Origin: Alitiscatomonas aceti
GTDB taxonomy: Bacteria > Bacillota > Clostridia > Lachnospirales > Lachnospiraceae
Direction: 5' to 3'
Length of the DNA stretch: 50,447 bases
Assembly (NCBI RefSeq): GCF_025567195.1
Contig: NZ_JAOQJF010000024.1
Span: 1 to 50,447, forward strand
Shown: one piece after another, positions 7,454 to 16,038 of the stretch
Numbering within the stretch: position 1 is the stretch's first letter
How the letters are laid out: every line of letters begins with the position of its first letter
Notes under the pieces: generated by a model
The model's database searches: none
What the model was told of the DNA's origin: nothing
The model's input: only the letters and a program-made list of their open reading frames with translations
Position numbers and translations under genes: made by a program

Positions 7454-8413
7454 TCACATTGAGAAAAAAACAGGCCCGGCGGCTGCCGTTAAGGAAGAGA
7501 GCTCCGGCTCACCGGAAGGGCAGGACTCTGCCGGAAAGAGCAGCAGCACGGCTCCCCTGGAGGAGCGGATGGTATCGGGCAGGGGTACAAGACAGTCTTC
7601 ATTTCCCAGAGGGATACGGAGGCTGTCTTTTTCTGTTTTTATAAGACAGAAAAAGAGCGGGGGAGCATCCGGTTCATGTTCTGGAATGGGAGTGAGCCCG
7701 GGACGCAGGGAAAGCTTAAGGCTGTCTCCATTCAGGACCCAGTGGAGGACCGGCCCGCGGGTCACACAGGTCCGGCAGCGGCGGACGGCCTGTGCCAGGG
7801 CCTGGGAGGCCTCCGGAGGGGATTCTGGAGCGTTGTCCCCGTCTGTCTCAATAAATGTGGAAAAAACTCCGTCCAGGTCCATGGGGCGGTGGAGATCCAG
7901 GCCGCTGACCGGGGCGATGGGAAAGCCGGAGCAGGCCAGCCGGATCCACCACTGGATGGCCTGGCAGTTATCGGGGACCATGGGATGGGCGTTGTTTACG
8001 ATCTCAATGAAATCCATGAGCCCGGGATCGTGAATGGTCATATCCCAGCGCATACCATTGGCAAAGGGAGAGGGCAGGGAAAAGGGATGGGCAGGCCCTG
8101 CCAGTCCGCCGGCCTCGTGGACCCGCTGAAACAGAGGGTCGGCGTTATCCCGGTCGATGTCATCCCAGGGAATATAAGAGGTTACGTTCTGGCAGAGCAG
8201 ATGCCCGTAGTAGGACGTGAGCTCGTAGCCGTAGACGTACTGGAGCCGGTTTTTGCAGGCCGCGGGCAGATCTGGGAAGCCGGAGACTGTGTTGTGGTCC
8301 GTGAGGGAAAACCAGGGGATCCCCTGGGCTTCCATAAATGCAGCCAGCTCCTTTACGGTCATGGAGCCGTCAGACTCCATGGTATGATTATGCAGTTCGA
8401 TCCGTTTCCACAT
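7454..8413 (-). CDS. PHP-domain metallohydrolase, CehA/McbA-like
   Basis: The 319-aa protein belongs to the PHP superfamily of metal-dependent phosphoesterases and hydrolases. The start at 8413 has AGGAGG at 8-base spacing. Metal-binding motifs run in order: HNHTMESDGS near the N-terminus, TDHNTVSG at about residue 40, the E of YGYELTS, then AHPFSLPSP, and a late VSGLDLHRP. It has no signal peptide, so it should act in the cytoplasm. Its start lies inside the end of the gene upstream on the same strand (26-base overlap), so the two are translationally coupled. Next to two GDPD genes, a phosphodiester or phosphomonoester substrate is plausible but not shown. Confidence 0.85.
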   Translation of the reverse strand: MWKRIELHNHTMESDGSMTVKELAAFMEAQGIPWFSLTDHNTVSGFPDLPAACKNRLQYVYGYELTSYYGHLLCQNVTSYIPWDDIDRDNADPLFQRVHEAGGLAGPAHPFSLPSPFANGMRWDMTIHDPGLMDFIEIVNNAHPMVPDNCQAIQWWIRLACSGFPIAPVSGLDLHRPMDLDGVFSTFIETDGDNAPESPPEASQALAQAVRRCRTCVTRGPVLHWVLNGDSLKLSLRPGLTPIPEHEPDAPPLFFCLIKTEKDSLRIPLGNEDCLVPLPDTIRSSRGAVLLLFPAESCPSGEPELSSLTAAAGPVFFSM

Positions 8414-8876
8414 GAACGGGACCTCCTTTGATCTCCAGGTTCCAGGGGGTATTCTCCTCCACCACCTGGTATACGTTGACAATGATCTTCACCATGCCGT
8501 TTCTTCCGTCATAGGGAAGGCAGCCTCTGGAGCGGACGCCTTCCTTTAACAGGATCTCCTTTCTCGTCCCCGGCATATGGACATTTCCGGCAAAGACGCC
8601 TCCGATCATGGCACAGAGCTGGATCTCGGTCTTCATAGCCTGCACCATCTCTTGAAGCTGCCGGTCAGTGGGGATCCGGCCCAGGTAGGGAACAGCCTGC
8701 CGGATCAGTGGATGCCGGAAGCGTTCGATATAGGAAGCCGGGTCCTGTATGCGTTCTTTTTCATAGGTAAGGATCACGGAAAGCTCATGGATCCCGTGGG
8801 GAATATGGAACTGGAAGCTCATATTTCCAGTGAACCCACGGTCGAGAACTCCGTGAAAGGTCTGAAGTGTTTCCAT
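8388..8876 (-). CDS. small partner of the PHP hydrolase, unknown family
   Basis: A 162-aa protein with an AAAGGAGC site before its start and a 26-base overlap with the PHP gene downstream. It has no signal peptide or membrane segment. Alternating hydrophobic patterns (MSFQFHIPHGIHELSVILTY; NGMVKIIVNVYQVV) suggest a beta-sandwich. Many CehA/McbA-type proteins carry such a beta domain fused in front of the PHP domain, so this may be the same unit split into two genes. Function is not assigned. Confidence 0.7.
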   Translation of the reverse strand: METLQTFHGVLDRGFTGNMSFQFHIPHGIHELSVILTYEKERIQDPASYIERFRHPLIRQAVPYLGRIPTDRQLQEMVQAMKTEIQLCAMIGGVFAGNVHMPGTRKEILLKEGVRSRGCLPYDGRNGMVKIIVNVYQVVEENTPWNLEIKGGPVHVETDRTA

Positions 8877-9098
8877 GGATCGCTCCTTTCATTGGTTCTA
8901 ACCATATGAGGATAACGGAAAGAATGTAAAAAGAGAAAGAACAGAAATGTAAAAAACAGGTAATATTTAAGATGATTGTATGAATATACGAACAACAGAT
9001 ACAATTTACATAAAATTTAGCCAACCTGTCTTTTTTGTTTACAGGACTCCTGGTATATTAAAGCCGTGCCAGAGAGAGAAAAGGAAGGAGAATGAGAG
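8877..9098. promoter_or_regulatory. divergent control region
   Basis: This 222-base AT-rich gap separates the minus-strand PHP pair from the plus-strand GDPD/ABC operon. A TATATT -10-like box for the plus operon is at 9054-9059 without a clear -35. An inverted CCTGT/ACAGG pair at about 9025-9045 lies over the -35 region and may be an operator. Confidence 0.45.
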
Positions 9099-9761
9099 AT
9101 GTGTGAGATCACAGCACATTCCGGCTGCGATGGAACGCCGGATAATTCCATGGAATTTGTAAGATATGCCCTGGCCTCCGAGGGAAACTGCCTGGAGGCA
9201 GATATCAGGAGAAACCGGGACGGGGAGCTGATCCTGTCCCATGACGAGACCGCGGAGGAGGCGGTCAGGCTGGGCCAGGTGTTTGAGCTTTTAAAGGAAA
9301 AGCCGGAAAAAAGGATCAACTGCGATCTGAAAACGCCGGGGCTGGAGATCCCCGTATACCAGCTGGCAAAGGAGTATGGCGTGGAGGGACAGCTGATCTA
9401 TTCCGGTACGGTGAGTTCCTTTTTCATGAAGGCCAGACCGGAAAAATATCCGGAGGTCCGCGTATACTGGAACATTGAAAATCTGATCCCGGAGCCGGAT
9501 CTGGGAAGGAATATCTGCATGAAGCAGATGGAACAGGTGTTCCGTACGGCAGTGCGTTATTCAGCCCAGTGCATCAATATGGAATACCGTCTGTTCACAG
9601 ACAGGGTGATGGAGCTTTTAAAAACCATGGGCCTGGGAGGCTCTGCCTGGACGGTCAACGATCCGGAGATCATCCGGAGCCTGATGGAAAAGGGGATCGC
9701 CAATATCACCACACGGAGCCTTAAGACGGCAGTGGCAGTGCGGAAGGAGATGGAAGGATGA
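9099..9761 (+). CDS. GDPD-family phosphodiesterase with altered motif
   Basis: This 220-aa protein is a glycerophosphodiester phosphodiesterase-fold TIM barrel, the family that splits glycerophosphodiesters into glycerol-3-phosphate and an alcohol. The core is present: His in AHSGC, LEADIRRNRDGELILSHDE with its metal-binding acids and second His, and the closing WTVNDPE. Two usually conserved points differ: the HR of HRG is HS here, and the PEN Glu is Asp (TPDNS). Substrate or mechanism may therefore differ from UgpQ. AGGAG upstream supports the start. No signal peptide is seen, so it acts on imported substrate. Its end overlaps the next gene's start, indicating coupling to the transporter. 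Confidence 0.85.
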   Translation: MCEITAHSGCDGTPDNSMEFVRYALASEGNCLEADIRRNRDGELILSHDETAEEAVRLGQVFELLKEKPEKRINCDLKTPGLEIPVYQLAKEYGVEGQLIYSGTVSSFFMKARPEKYPEVRVYWNIENLIPEPDLGRNICMKQMEQVFRTAVRYSAQCINMEYRLFTDRVMELLKTMGLGGSAWTVNDPEIIRSLMEKGIANITTRSLKTAVAVRKEMEG

Positions 9762-10597
9762 AGCTCATGTCTCCCAAGGCCTTTTACTATACCGTAGGAA
9801 AAAAGAATTTTTTCCAGTACATCCTGTTTGGGATCTTTGTCCTGTTCTTCTATCTGCCGTTAATGAACCTGTGCATGCTGGCCTTTGCGGATAAGTACGA
9901 GGTCCCGGCCATCATTCCCCAGAAATTCGGCTTCCGCTGGTGGGAGTTCGTTCTGGGACAGGGAAGTCTTCTGAGTTCCATTGCCACCTCCTTTGTGCTG
10001 GCGGCCATTGTGACAGCAGTGTCCCTGCTGATCTGCATTCCTGCGGCTTACGCCCTGGCCCGGTATAATTTCAAAGGAAAGCGGGTGTTCCTGCTATCGT
10101 TTCTCTTAAGCAACGCGTATCCCAGGATGGGGCTGTACATCTCCATCGGTATCCTGTTCTACCGGCTGAACCTCATGGGGACCTTTGTGGGCGTGATCAT
10201 CATCCATGTGCTGAACTCCATGATGTTTATGACATGGATCCCGTCGGGAGCCTTCCGGGGCGTGTACAGGCAGCAGGAGGAATCTGCCAGGGACGCCGGG
10301 GCCGGCCCCTTCCGGACATTTTTCCGGATCACGCTTCCGCTGGCCATGCCGGGCATTGCCGTTGCCAGTGTGTTCACCTTCCTGGGATCCCTGGAGGAGG
10401 CCCAGGGAACGCTGCTGGTGGGCTTCCCCCAGGTGAAGACCATGCCGGTGGAGCTCTACGGAGTCATCATGGAATATCCGCTGACGGCGGGACCGGTGCT
10501 GTCACTGATCCTGATCATACCCACCGTGCTGATCCTGTTCCTTATGCGGAAATACATCAATGCAGATAATCTTTCCCAGGGCTATGGGATGAAATAG
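9758..10597 (+). CDS. ABC transporter permease, UgpE/MalG type
   Basis: One of two membrane subunits of the importer in this cluster. The 279-aa chain has about six hydrophobic helices starting at residue 19. The conserved cytoplasmic EAA loop, EESARDAGAGPFRTFFRITL, contacts the ATPase. It starts within the stop of the GDPD gene (ATGA-type overlap) and ends 11 bases before the ATPase gene. Family resemblance is to the CUT1 class (carbohydrate or glycerol-3-phosphate uptake), but the cargo is inferred from the flanking GDPD genes only. Confidence 0.9.
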   Translation: MKLMSPKAFYYTVGKKNFFQYILFGIFVLFFYLPLMNLCMLAFADKYEVPAIIPQKFGFRWWEFVLGQGSLLSSIATSFVLAAIVTAVSLLICIPAAYALARYNFKGKRVFLLSFLLSNAYPRMGLYISIGILFYRLNLMGTFVGVIIIHVLNSMMFMTWIPSGAFRGVYRQQEESARDAGAGPFRTFFRITLPLAMPGIAVASVFTFLGSLEEAQGTLLVGFPQVKTMPVELYGVIMEYPLTAGPVLSLILIIPTVLILFLMRKYINADNLSQGYGMK

Positions 10598-10608
10598 GAG
10601 GAATTGAA

Positions 10609-11586
10609 ATGGAAAGAAAAGTAAAGCTCCAGATCACTGGTATGGAGAAGAAATATAAAAACGGGGACGGCGTGGAAAATATCAACATCGATGTGTACGA
10701 GGGAGAGTTTGTGACCATGTTAGGGCCCTCCGGCTGCGGAAAATCCACGATCCTGCGGACACTGGGAGGATTTCTGGACATCGATAAGGGAGACATTCTC
10801 ATCGACGGGGAATCCGTAAAGGACCTTCCGCCGGAAAAGCGTCCCACCGCCATGGTGTTCCAGAGCTACAACCTCTGGCCTCATATGACTGTATATGAAA
10901 ATCTTGCCTTCGGTCTGGAGATCAAGAAGGTCCCAAAAAACGAGATCAAGAGCGAGGTAGAGCGGGGGCTTAAGCTGGTGAACATGACCGGCTATGAGAA
11001 GAAGTATCCGGGCCAGCTTTCCGGCGGACAGCAGCAGAGGATCGCCATTGCCAGAGCCCTGCTGTTAAAGCCGTCAGTCCTTCTCCTGGACGAGCCCTTT
11101 TCTGCCCTGGACGCCAAGATCCGGGCCCAGATGCGGGAGGAGCTGAAGCGGATCCAGGAGGAATTGAATATCACGGTGGTGTTTGTGACCCATGACCAGG
11201 AGGAGGCCATGGCTTTGTCCCACCGGATCGTTGTCATGAACAAGGGCTTTATCGAGCAGATCGGAACCCCCACGGAGATCTACGATCATCCGGCCACCCG
11301 GTTTGTGGCTTCCTTCATTGGAGAAATGAATTTCCTGACAAAGCAGGACGGAAGCTCTGTGGCTGTGCGTCCGGAGGACGTGACCATCACCAGAGGAGAG
11401 GTCCAGGGGCAGCTCTCCGGAGACGTGAGGACCATCATGGTCCTGGGCCATTTTGTGGAGGTCAATGTGGAGGTGGAAAACCGCCAGGTGATCAAGACCT
11501 ATGTGGCCAGAAATGTGGCCGACCAGCTCCATATGAAGGACCGGGTATCCCTTTCCTTCGCGAAAACCTTCCAGTACTGCGCCTGA
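10609..11586 (+). CDS. ABC transporter ATP-binding protein, UgpC/PotA type
   Basis: The 325-aa ATPase drives the importer. Walker A GPSGCGKST is at residues 39-47, the signature is LSGGQQQRIAIA, Walker B is LLLDEPFSALD, and the H-loop is VTHDQEEA. A TOBE-like regulatory tail of about 85 residues follows (VAVRPEDVTI). AGGAGGAATTGAA precedes the ATG. It sits between the first permease and the binding protein, a somewhat unusual gene order for this class. Confidence 0.95.
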   Translation: MERKVKLQITGMEKKYKNGDGVENINIDVYEGEFVTMLGPSGCGKSTILRTLGGFLDIDKGDILIDGESVKDLPPEKRPTAMVFQSYNLWPHMTVYENLAFGLEIKKVPKNEIKSEVERGLKLVNMTGYEKKYPGQLSGGQQQRIAIARALLLKPSVLLLDEPFSALDAKIRAQMREELKRIQEELNITVVFVTHDQEEAMALSHRIVVMNKGFIEQIGTPTEIYDHPATRFVASFIGEMNFLTKQDGSSVAVRPEDVTITRGEVQGQLSGDVRTIMVLGHFVEVNVEVENRQVIKTYVARNVADQLHMKDRVSLSFAKTFQYCA

Positions 11587-11654
11587 TGGGAAGCAGACGG
11601 GAGTTTTATATAAAATCATGAACCATGAATGAGAAATCAAAAAAGAGGAGAAAG

Positions 11655-12842
11655 ATGATGAAAAATTGTAAGATCGTAAGCTGCGGAAAGAAAACTGCTG
11701 TGATGGCCCTGGCTGTGTCTGTGGGAGCCATGCTGATGACCGGCTGCTCCACCAGCGCCAGTGCGTCGGGGAGCACTGCGTCTGCCGGAAAGCCGGTGGT
11801 GACCGTTTGGGCTGGAGGCTCTGATAATGTGCGGGTACAGTTTGAAAAGCAGATCCAGCAGTTTAACGCATCCCAGGATCAGTATACGGCAGAGCTTCAG
11901 TTTATCACCTCGGGAACCGGAGCCCAGGGGCTGTTTGAGCGTGTGGTAGCCGCGAAAAAGGCGGGCCAGACGGATACGGATTACGATGTGATCGAGCTGG
12001 GCGGCGACGAGGTGACGAAATACGTGGACGAAGGCGGAGAGGATTTCTTTGTTCCCCTGGATAAGAGCAAGATCCCCAATATAGACACTCTCCAGGTGGA
12101 ATCCACTTTCCGGAACGACCTGGTGATGCCGTACAGAGGGACCACAGTGGTCCTGGCCTATAATTCGGAAACGGTGGAAAATCCGCCTGAGACAGCGGAG
12201 GAGCTTTACCAGTGGATCAAGGAACATCCGGGCCGTTTCGCCTACAATACCCCGTCCTCCGGCGGTGCAGGCGGCTCCTTTGTGACCACCAGCATTTATA
12301 ATTTCATGGACGAGTCGGCGCTCACCTCCTCCGATCCGGCCAACAAGGAGCAGTGGGGCCAGGGCTTTGAGCTTTTAAAGGAGCTCCATCCCTATATGTA
12401 TAAATCCTCCGGCAAGGTGGTATACCCCAATAAGAACCAGGGGACCCTGGATCTTCTGGCCAATAAGGAGGTGGACATGATCCCGGCCTGGGCCGATATG
12501 GCCATCACCCAGATGAAGCAGGGAACGCTCCCGGAATCCATTAAGATCACCCAGATCGATCCGTCCTTCACCGGAAGCCCGGTGGTGCTGGGGATCCCGT
12601 CCATCGGATCCGATCAGGACGGAGCCTATGCCTTCCTCAACTACATGCTGACTCCCGAGGCCCAGAACATTGCCCTGGATTCCATGGCAGCGATCCCGGT
12701 CATCGACTTTGGCCTTCTGGATCAGGAGCTGACAAAGACCATCGAGGATCTGAAGATCGAGGAATTCCGCATCGGAAGCCTGGGAAATCTGGGAACCGAG
12801 CTTTACGAGGAATGGGACAGCCAGATCGGAACTCTTGAATAA
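11655..12842 (+). CDS. extracellular solute-binding lipoprotein, family 1
   Basis: The substrate-capturing subunit of the importer. The ATG at 11655 is preferred because AGGAG at 11646-11650 fits it; an in-frame ATG at 11625 has no site. The signal peptide ends in the lipobox MLMTGC, followed by a Ser/Ala/Gly-rich linker (STSASASGSTASAG). The mature part begins PVVTVWAGGSDNVRVQFEKQ, typical of family 1 binding proteins for sugars, polyamines or phospho-compounds, and shows the usual two-lobe length of about 395 aa in total. The ligand is unknown. Confidence 0.92.
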   Translation: MMKNCKIVSCGKKTAVMALAVSVGAMLMTGCSTSASASGSTASAGKPVVTVWAGGSDNVRVQFEKQIQQFNASQDQYTAELQFITSGTGAQGLFERVVAAKKAGQTDTDYDVIELGGDEVTKYVDEGGEDFFVPLDKSKIPNIDTLQVESTFRNDLVMPYRGTTVVLAYNSETVENPPETAEELYQWIKEHPGRFAYNTPSSGGAGGSFVTTSIYNFMDESALTSSDPANKEQWGQGFELLKELHPYMYKSSGKVVYPNKNQGTLDLLANKEVDMIPAWADMAITQMKQGTLPESIKITQIDPSFTGSPVVLGIPSIGSDQDGAYAFLNYMLTPEAQNIALDSMAAIPVIDFGLLDQELTKTIEDLKIEEFRIGSLGNLGTELYEEWDSQIGTLE

Positions 12843-12861
12843 GCGTAAGGAGAGACAGAAC

Positions 12862-13710
12862 ATGAGACAAAAGACCCTGGGAAAGCTGTTTCCCTATCTG
12901 CTGATCCTTCCTTCCCTGATCATCCTGGCGGGAGTCGTATTCTATCCCATTGCGGCCAGCCTCCTCCGCAGCTTCCAGCTGGAGGAGGGCGGCTGGGGCC
13001 TGGATAATTACATTTACTTCTTTACCGACCCGATCCAGAGGAGGAATATCCTGTATACGCTCCAGATCGTGATCGTAACTGTGGTCCTGGCCATCGGGAT
13101 CTCGTATTTCCTGGCTATTTATCTGAGGTTTTCCAACAGCTGGGCCAGCCGGATGATCGGGCGGCTGTATCTGCTGCCACGGTTTATTCCGGGTCTGGTG
13201 GCAGTCAACGGCATGATCACCGTGATCCGTGATTCCGGGCTGATCAACCGGATCTCCCGGCTTCTGGGAATGAACCTGCAGCTGGGACTTATGTACAATG
13301 GAAAGGGGATCGTGCTGATGAATCTGTGGTTTAACATTCCCTTTGCCACCATGCTGATGGCGGCTGCCCTCTCCAAAATCCCGGATTCCACCATTGAGGC
13401 GGCCAGGGACGCAGGAGCGGAGCGGTTCCGGATCCTGAGGCAGATGATTCTGCCTTTGACCTACCGGGATCTTTTCGTGGCGGCCACCTTCGTGTTCATG
13501 AGCAATATCAGCTCCTTCACAACACCGTATCTCATGGACGGGAATAATCCCCAGATGATGGGAATTTCCCTGTACACCCAGTTCAACAACGGCCACTATG
13601 AAAAGGCAGCGGCCCTGTCGGTGATCATGTTCCTGTTCTCCGTGCTGTCGGCGGCGGTCTATGTGTACACCAATATGAAAGAAAATGAATGGGAGAAAGG
13701 AAATGGCTGA
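12862..13710 (+). CDS. ABC transporter permease, UgpA/MalF type
   Basis: The second membrane subunit. The ATG at 12862 follows AAGGAGAG at proper spacing; an upstream in-frame TTG overlaps the binding-protein gene and is less likely. About six hydrophobic helices are visible, the first at residues 9-33. The EAA loop reads EAARDAGAERFRILRQMILP. The end overlaps the second GDPD gene by 8 bases. The permease pair with one ATPase and one binding protein makes a complete importer. Confidence 0.9.
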   Translation: MRQKTLGKLFPYLLILPSLIILAGVVFYPIAASLLRSFQLEEGGWGLDNYIYFFTDPIQRRNILYTLQIVIVTVVLAIGISYFLAIYLRFSNSWASRMIGRLYLLPRFIPGLVAVNGMITVIRDSGLINRISRLLGMNLQLGLMYNGKGIVLMNLWFNIPFATMLMAAALSKIPDSTIEAARDAGAERFRILRQMILPLTYRDLFVAATFVFMSNISSFTTPYLMDGNNPQMMGISLYTQFNNGHYEKAAALSVIMFLFSVLSAAVYVYTNMKENEWEKGNG

Positions 13711-14674
13711 TTTTAGGAAGGACGGACGGCCCTGCCCCATCGCCCACAGAGGATGTATGGAGGCCGGGCCGGAAAATTCTCTCACAGCCTTTGAGGAGGC
13801 GGCGGCCCTGGGGGCCGGAGGCGTGGAAATGGACGTCCGCAGGACCAGGGACGGAAAGCTGGTGGTATTCCACGATGCAGATGTCAGGCGGCTTACCATG
13901 GGCTGGCAGGGGCCGTATAGCAGCGGCAAGGTAAAGGATATGACCTGGGAAAAGCTGAGCCAGGTGCGCCTTCCCTTTGGCGGCCATCTGCTGAAGCGGT
14001 TCCCGGAGGGCGGATACTCCAACGAGAAGCAGTATTATTATCCCTGGGCTGTGGCGCCGGAGCAGGAGGTCCTTTACCAGACGGAACGGTTTGAAAGCCG
14101 GGCGGAGAACGAGGAACAGGTCCTGTCAGCCGTGTACCGGCGGTATAAGGAGGAGTATGAACGGCGGTGCCTGGAGGACGGAAGGCTGGAGCGGATCTTA
14201 AGTCTCCGGGAGTTCTTCCAATGGCTCCGGACGCAGCCGGAGGGCTTTTTTGCTGAGGTGGAGCTGAAGGAAAGAGGGATCGCAGGGGCAGTGATCCAGA
14301 TGGCGGAAAAGTGCCATGCAGCAGACCGGTGCATTATCTTCTCCGGAATGGAGGAGGTGGTCTGGGAGATCCAGGACTGGTGCCGGAGCCATAAAAAGCC
14401 AGAGGGTCTCCGGCTGGGAGCCAACATCCGCTTCTTGAAGGATGAGCAGAAGGAGATGCTGGACAGGGGGGATTTTTATGAGGTGGGACTGAATGCAGGG
14501 AGCTTTGGCAGCGAAGAGGTGGAGTATCTGCACCAGAAAGGGATCCAGGTCTTTTCCAACCTGGGAGACACGCCGGACTGGTGGGAAGCCCTGGACCATC
14601 TGGAGGTGGACGGCTTTAAGACCAACTGTCTCGGGCAGTACAGGAAATGGAGGCAGAAATGGGAGCGGAAGTAG
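13703..14674 (+). CDS. GDPD-family glycerophosphodiester phosphodiesterase
   Basis: The second, canonical GDPD in the cluster, about 323 aa. It has the full catalytic set: AHRGCMEAGPENSLTAFEEA, then VEMDVRRTRDGKLVVFHD. A long stretch (about residues 80-160) follows, rich in charged and aromatic residues and longer than in UgpQ, before the EVELKERG strand. GGGAG before the ATG at 13703 supports that start over 13685. No signal peptide is seen. It is translationally coupled to the permease upstream and overlaps the MATE gene downstream. Hydrolysis of an imported glycerophosphodiester is the simplest role. Confidence 0.9.
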   Translation: MADFRKDGRPCPIAHRGCMEAGPENSLTAFEEAAALGAGGVEMDVRRTRDGKLVVFHDADVRRLTMGWQGPYSSGKVKDMTWEKLSQVRLPFGGHLLKRFPEGGYSNEKQYYYPWAVAPEQEVLYQTERFESRAENEEQVLSAVYRRYKEEYERRCLEDGRLERILSLREFFQWLRTQPEGFFAEVELKERGIAGAVIQMAEKCHAADRCIIFSGMEEVVWEIQDWCRSHKKPEGLRLGANIRFLKDEQKEMLDRGDFYEVGLNAGSFGSEEVEYLHQKGIQVFSNLGDTPDWWEALDHLEVDGFKTNCLGQYRKWRQKWERK

Positions 14675-16038
14675 AAAAGAAAGAAATGCGGGGGATAGAA
14701 ACCATGACGGTCCAGGTGCCCTGGAAAGCCATTTTACGGTTTTCTATCCCTCTTTTTATAGGAAGCCTGTTCCAGCAGATATACAGCATGGCTGACGCAG
14801 TGATCGTGGGCCGTCTGGTGGGAGTAAAGGAGCTGGCGGGAGTGGGAGCCACGGGGGCCATGAGCTTTCTGGTCATCGGCTTTGCCACCGGGATCACCAG
14901 CGGCTTTTCCGTGGTCATCGCCCAACGGGCCGGAGCCGGGGACAAAGAGCAGATCCGTACCTCGGCTGCGGCCTGTGGCTGGCTGTGTGCGGCGGTGACG
15001 GCAGTCATGACCCTTTTAAGTACGGTCGGGGCAGATCCCCTTCTTCGGCTCATGAATACGCCGGAGGATATTTTCCAGTACGCCTCCGGCTATATCGGCA
15101 TTATTTTCGGCGGTCTGGGAGCCGCCATCTACTACAATATGATCGCAGGGATCCTGAGGGCCGTGGGGGACAGCCGCACACCTCTGTATTTCCTTATTTT
15201 TTCTTCTGTCCTCAACGTGGTCCTGGATCTGGCGGCAGTCCTGGTATTTCACGGAGGCGTGGAGGGGGCGGCCGCAGCCACGGTTCTGGCCCAGCTGGCT
15301 TCCGCGGTCCTCTGCCATTGGTACGCATGGAGGAAATATCCGGACATCTGGCCGGAACGGAGGCACTGGTCTCAAAGTCTTTCCCAGGGCTGGAAGCACT
15401 TAAGGATCGGCCTTCCCATGGCACTCCAGTTTTCCGTGACAGCAGTGGGGATCATGATCCTCCAGGCCTACTTAAACGGCTTCGGCTCGGCGGTGATCGC
15501 CGGATACACGGCAGCCGGGAAGGTGGAAAACCTGGTGACCCAGCCCTTTACGACCCTGGCTGCGGCCATGGAGGTGTACTGCGGTCAGAATTATGGAGCC
15601 GGACGGCCGGACCGGATCCGCCAGGGCATCGTCTCCAGTCTGAAAATGGGAGGGGCTGCGGCTTTGGGAATGCTGGTCCTCAATGTGTGTTTCGGACGCC
15701 AGATGATCCGGCTGTTTCTGGAGCCCTATGATCCGGTAATCGTGGAGTACGGATATACATATCTGGTGATCATCGGCGTATTCTCCATGGCTCTGTGCGC
15801 TCTCCAGATCGTCCGCAGCTCTCTTCAGGGCATGGGAGAGGCTCTGGTGCCCATGGCAGGAGGCGTCCTGGAGCTGGCGGCCCGGTGGGGCGGCTGTGCG
15901 CTCCTGCTGCCCTTCGGCTACGCGGGAATCTGCTTTTCCACGCCCCTGGCCTGGCTTCTGGCGCTGACGCTCCTTTGTCTCTATTATAAAAAAATCCAGG
16001 GAGGAAAGCTGAATGTTAGACAAGAGTATTCCGTATAA
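14659..16038 (+). CDS. MATE-family efflux transporter
   Basis: A sodium- or proton-coupled exporter of the NorM/DinF superfamily with about 12 membrane helices. The ATG at 14659 is chosen for GGAGG at 14649-14653; starts at 14647 or 14704 are also possible, the last matching the usual N-terminus best. Family features are WKAILRFSIPLFIGSLFQQIY, the ADAVIVGRLVG segment and a second half beginning near LRIGLPMALQF. It overlaps the end of the GDPD gene and the start of the GNAT gene. Its link to the importer cluster is by position only. Confidence 0.92.
   Translation: MGAEVEKKEMRGIETMTVQVPWKAILRFSIPLFIGSLFQQIYSMADAVIVGRLVGVKELAGVGATGAMSFLVIGFATGITSGFSVVIAQRAGAGDKEQIRTSAAACGWLCAAVTAVMTLLSTVGADPLLRLMNTPEDIFQYASGYIGIIFGGLGAAIYYNMIAGILRAVGDSRTPLYFLIFSSVLNVVLDLAAVLVFHGGVEGAAAATVLAQLASAVLCHWYAWRKYPDIWPERRHWSQSLSQGWKHLRIGLPMALQFSVTAVGIMILQAYLNGFGSAVIAGYTAAGKVENLVTQPFTTLAAAMEVYCGQNYGAGRPDRIRQGIVSSLKMGGAAALGMLVLNVCFGRQMIRLFLEPYDPVIVEYGYTYLVIIGVFSMALCALQIVRSSLQGMGEALVPMAGGVLELAARWGGCALLLPFGYAGICFSTPLAWLLALTLLCLYYKKIQGGKLNVRQEYSV

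Noticed and set aside
7569..8431. Plus-strand frames over the PHP gene
   Set aside because: The minus-strand frame has clear metal-binding motifs and a ribosome-binding site; the plus-strand ones have neither.
12700..14022. A 440-codon minus-strand open frame
   Set aside because: It is antisense to the binding protein, permease and GDPD genes, rich in Pro/Arg/His, and has no coding character.
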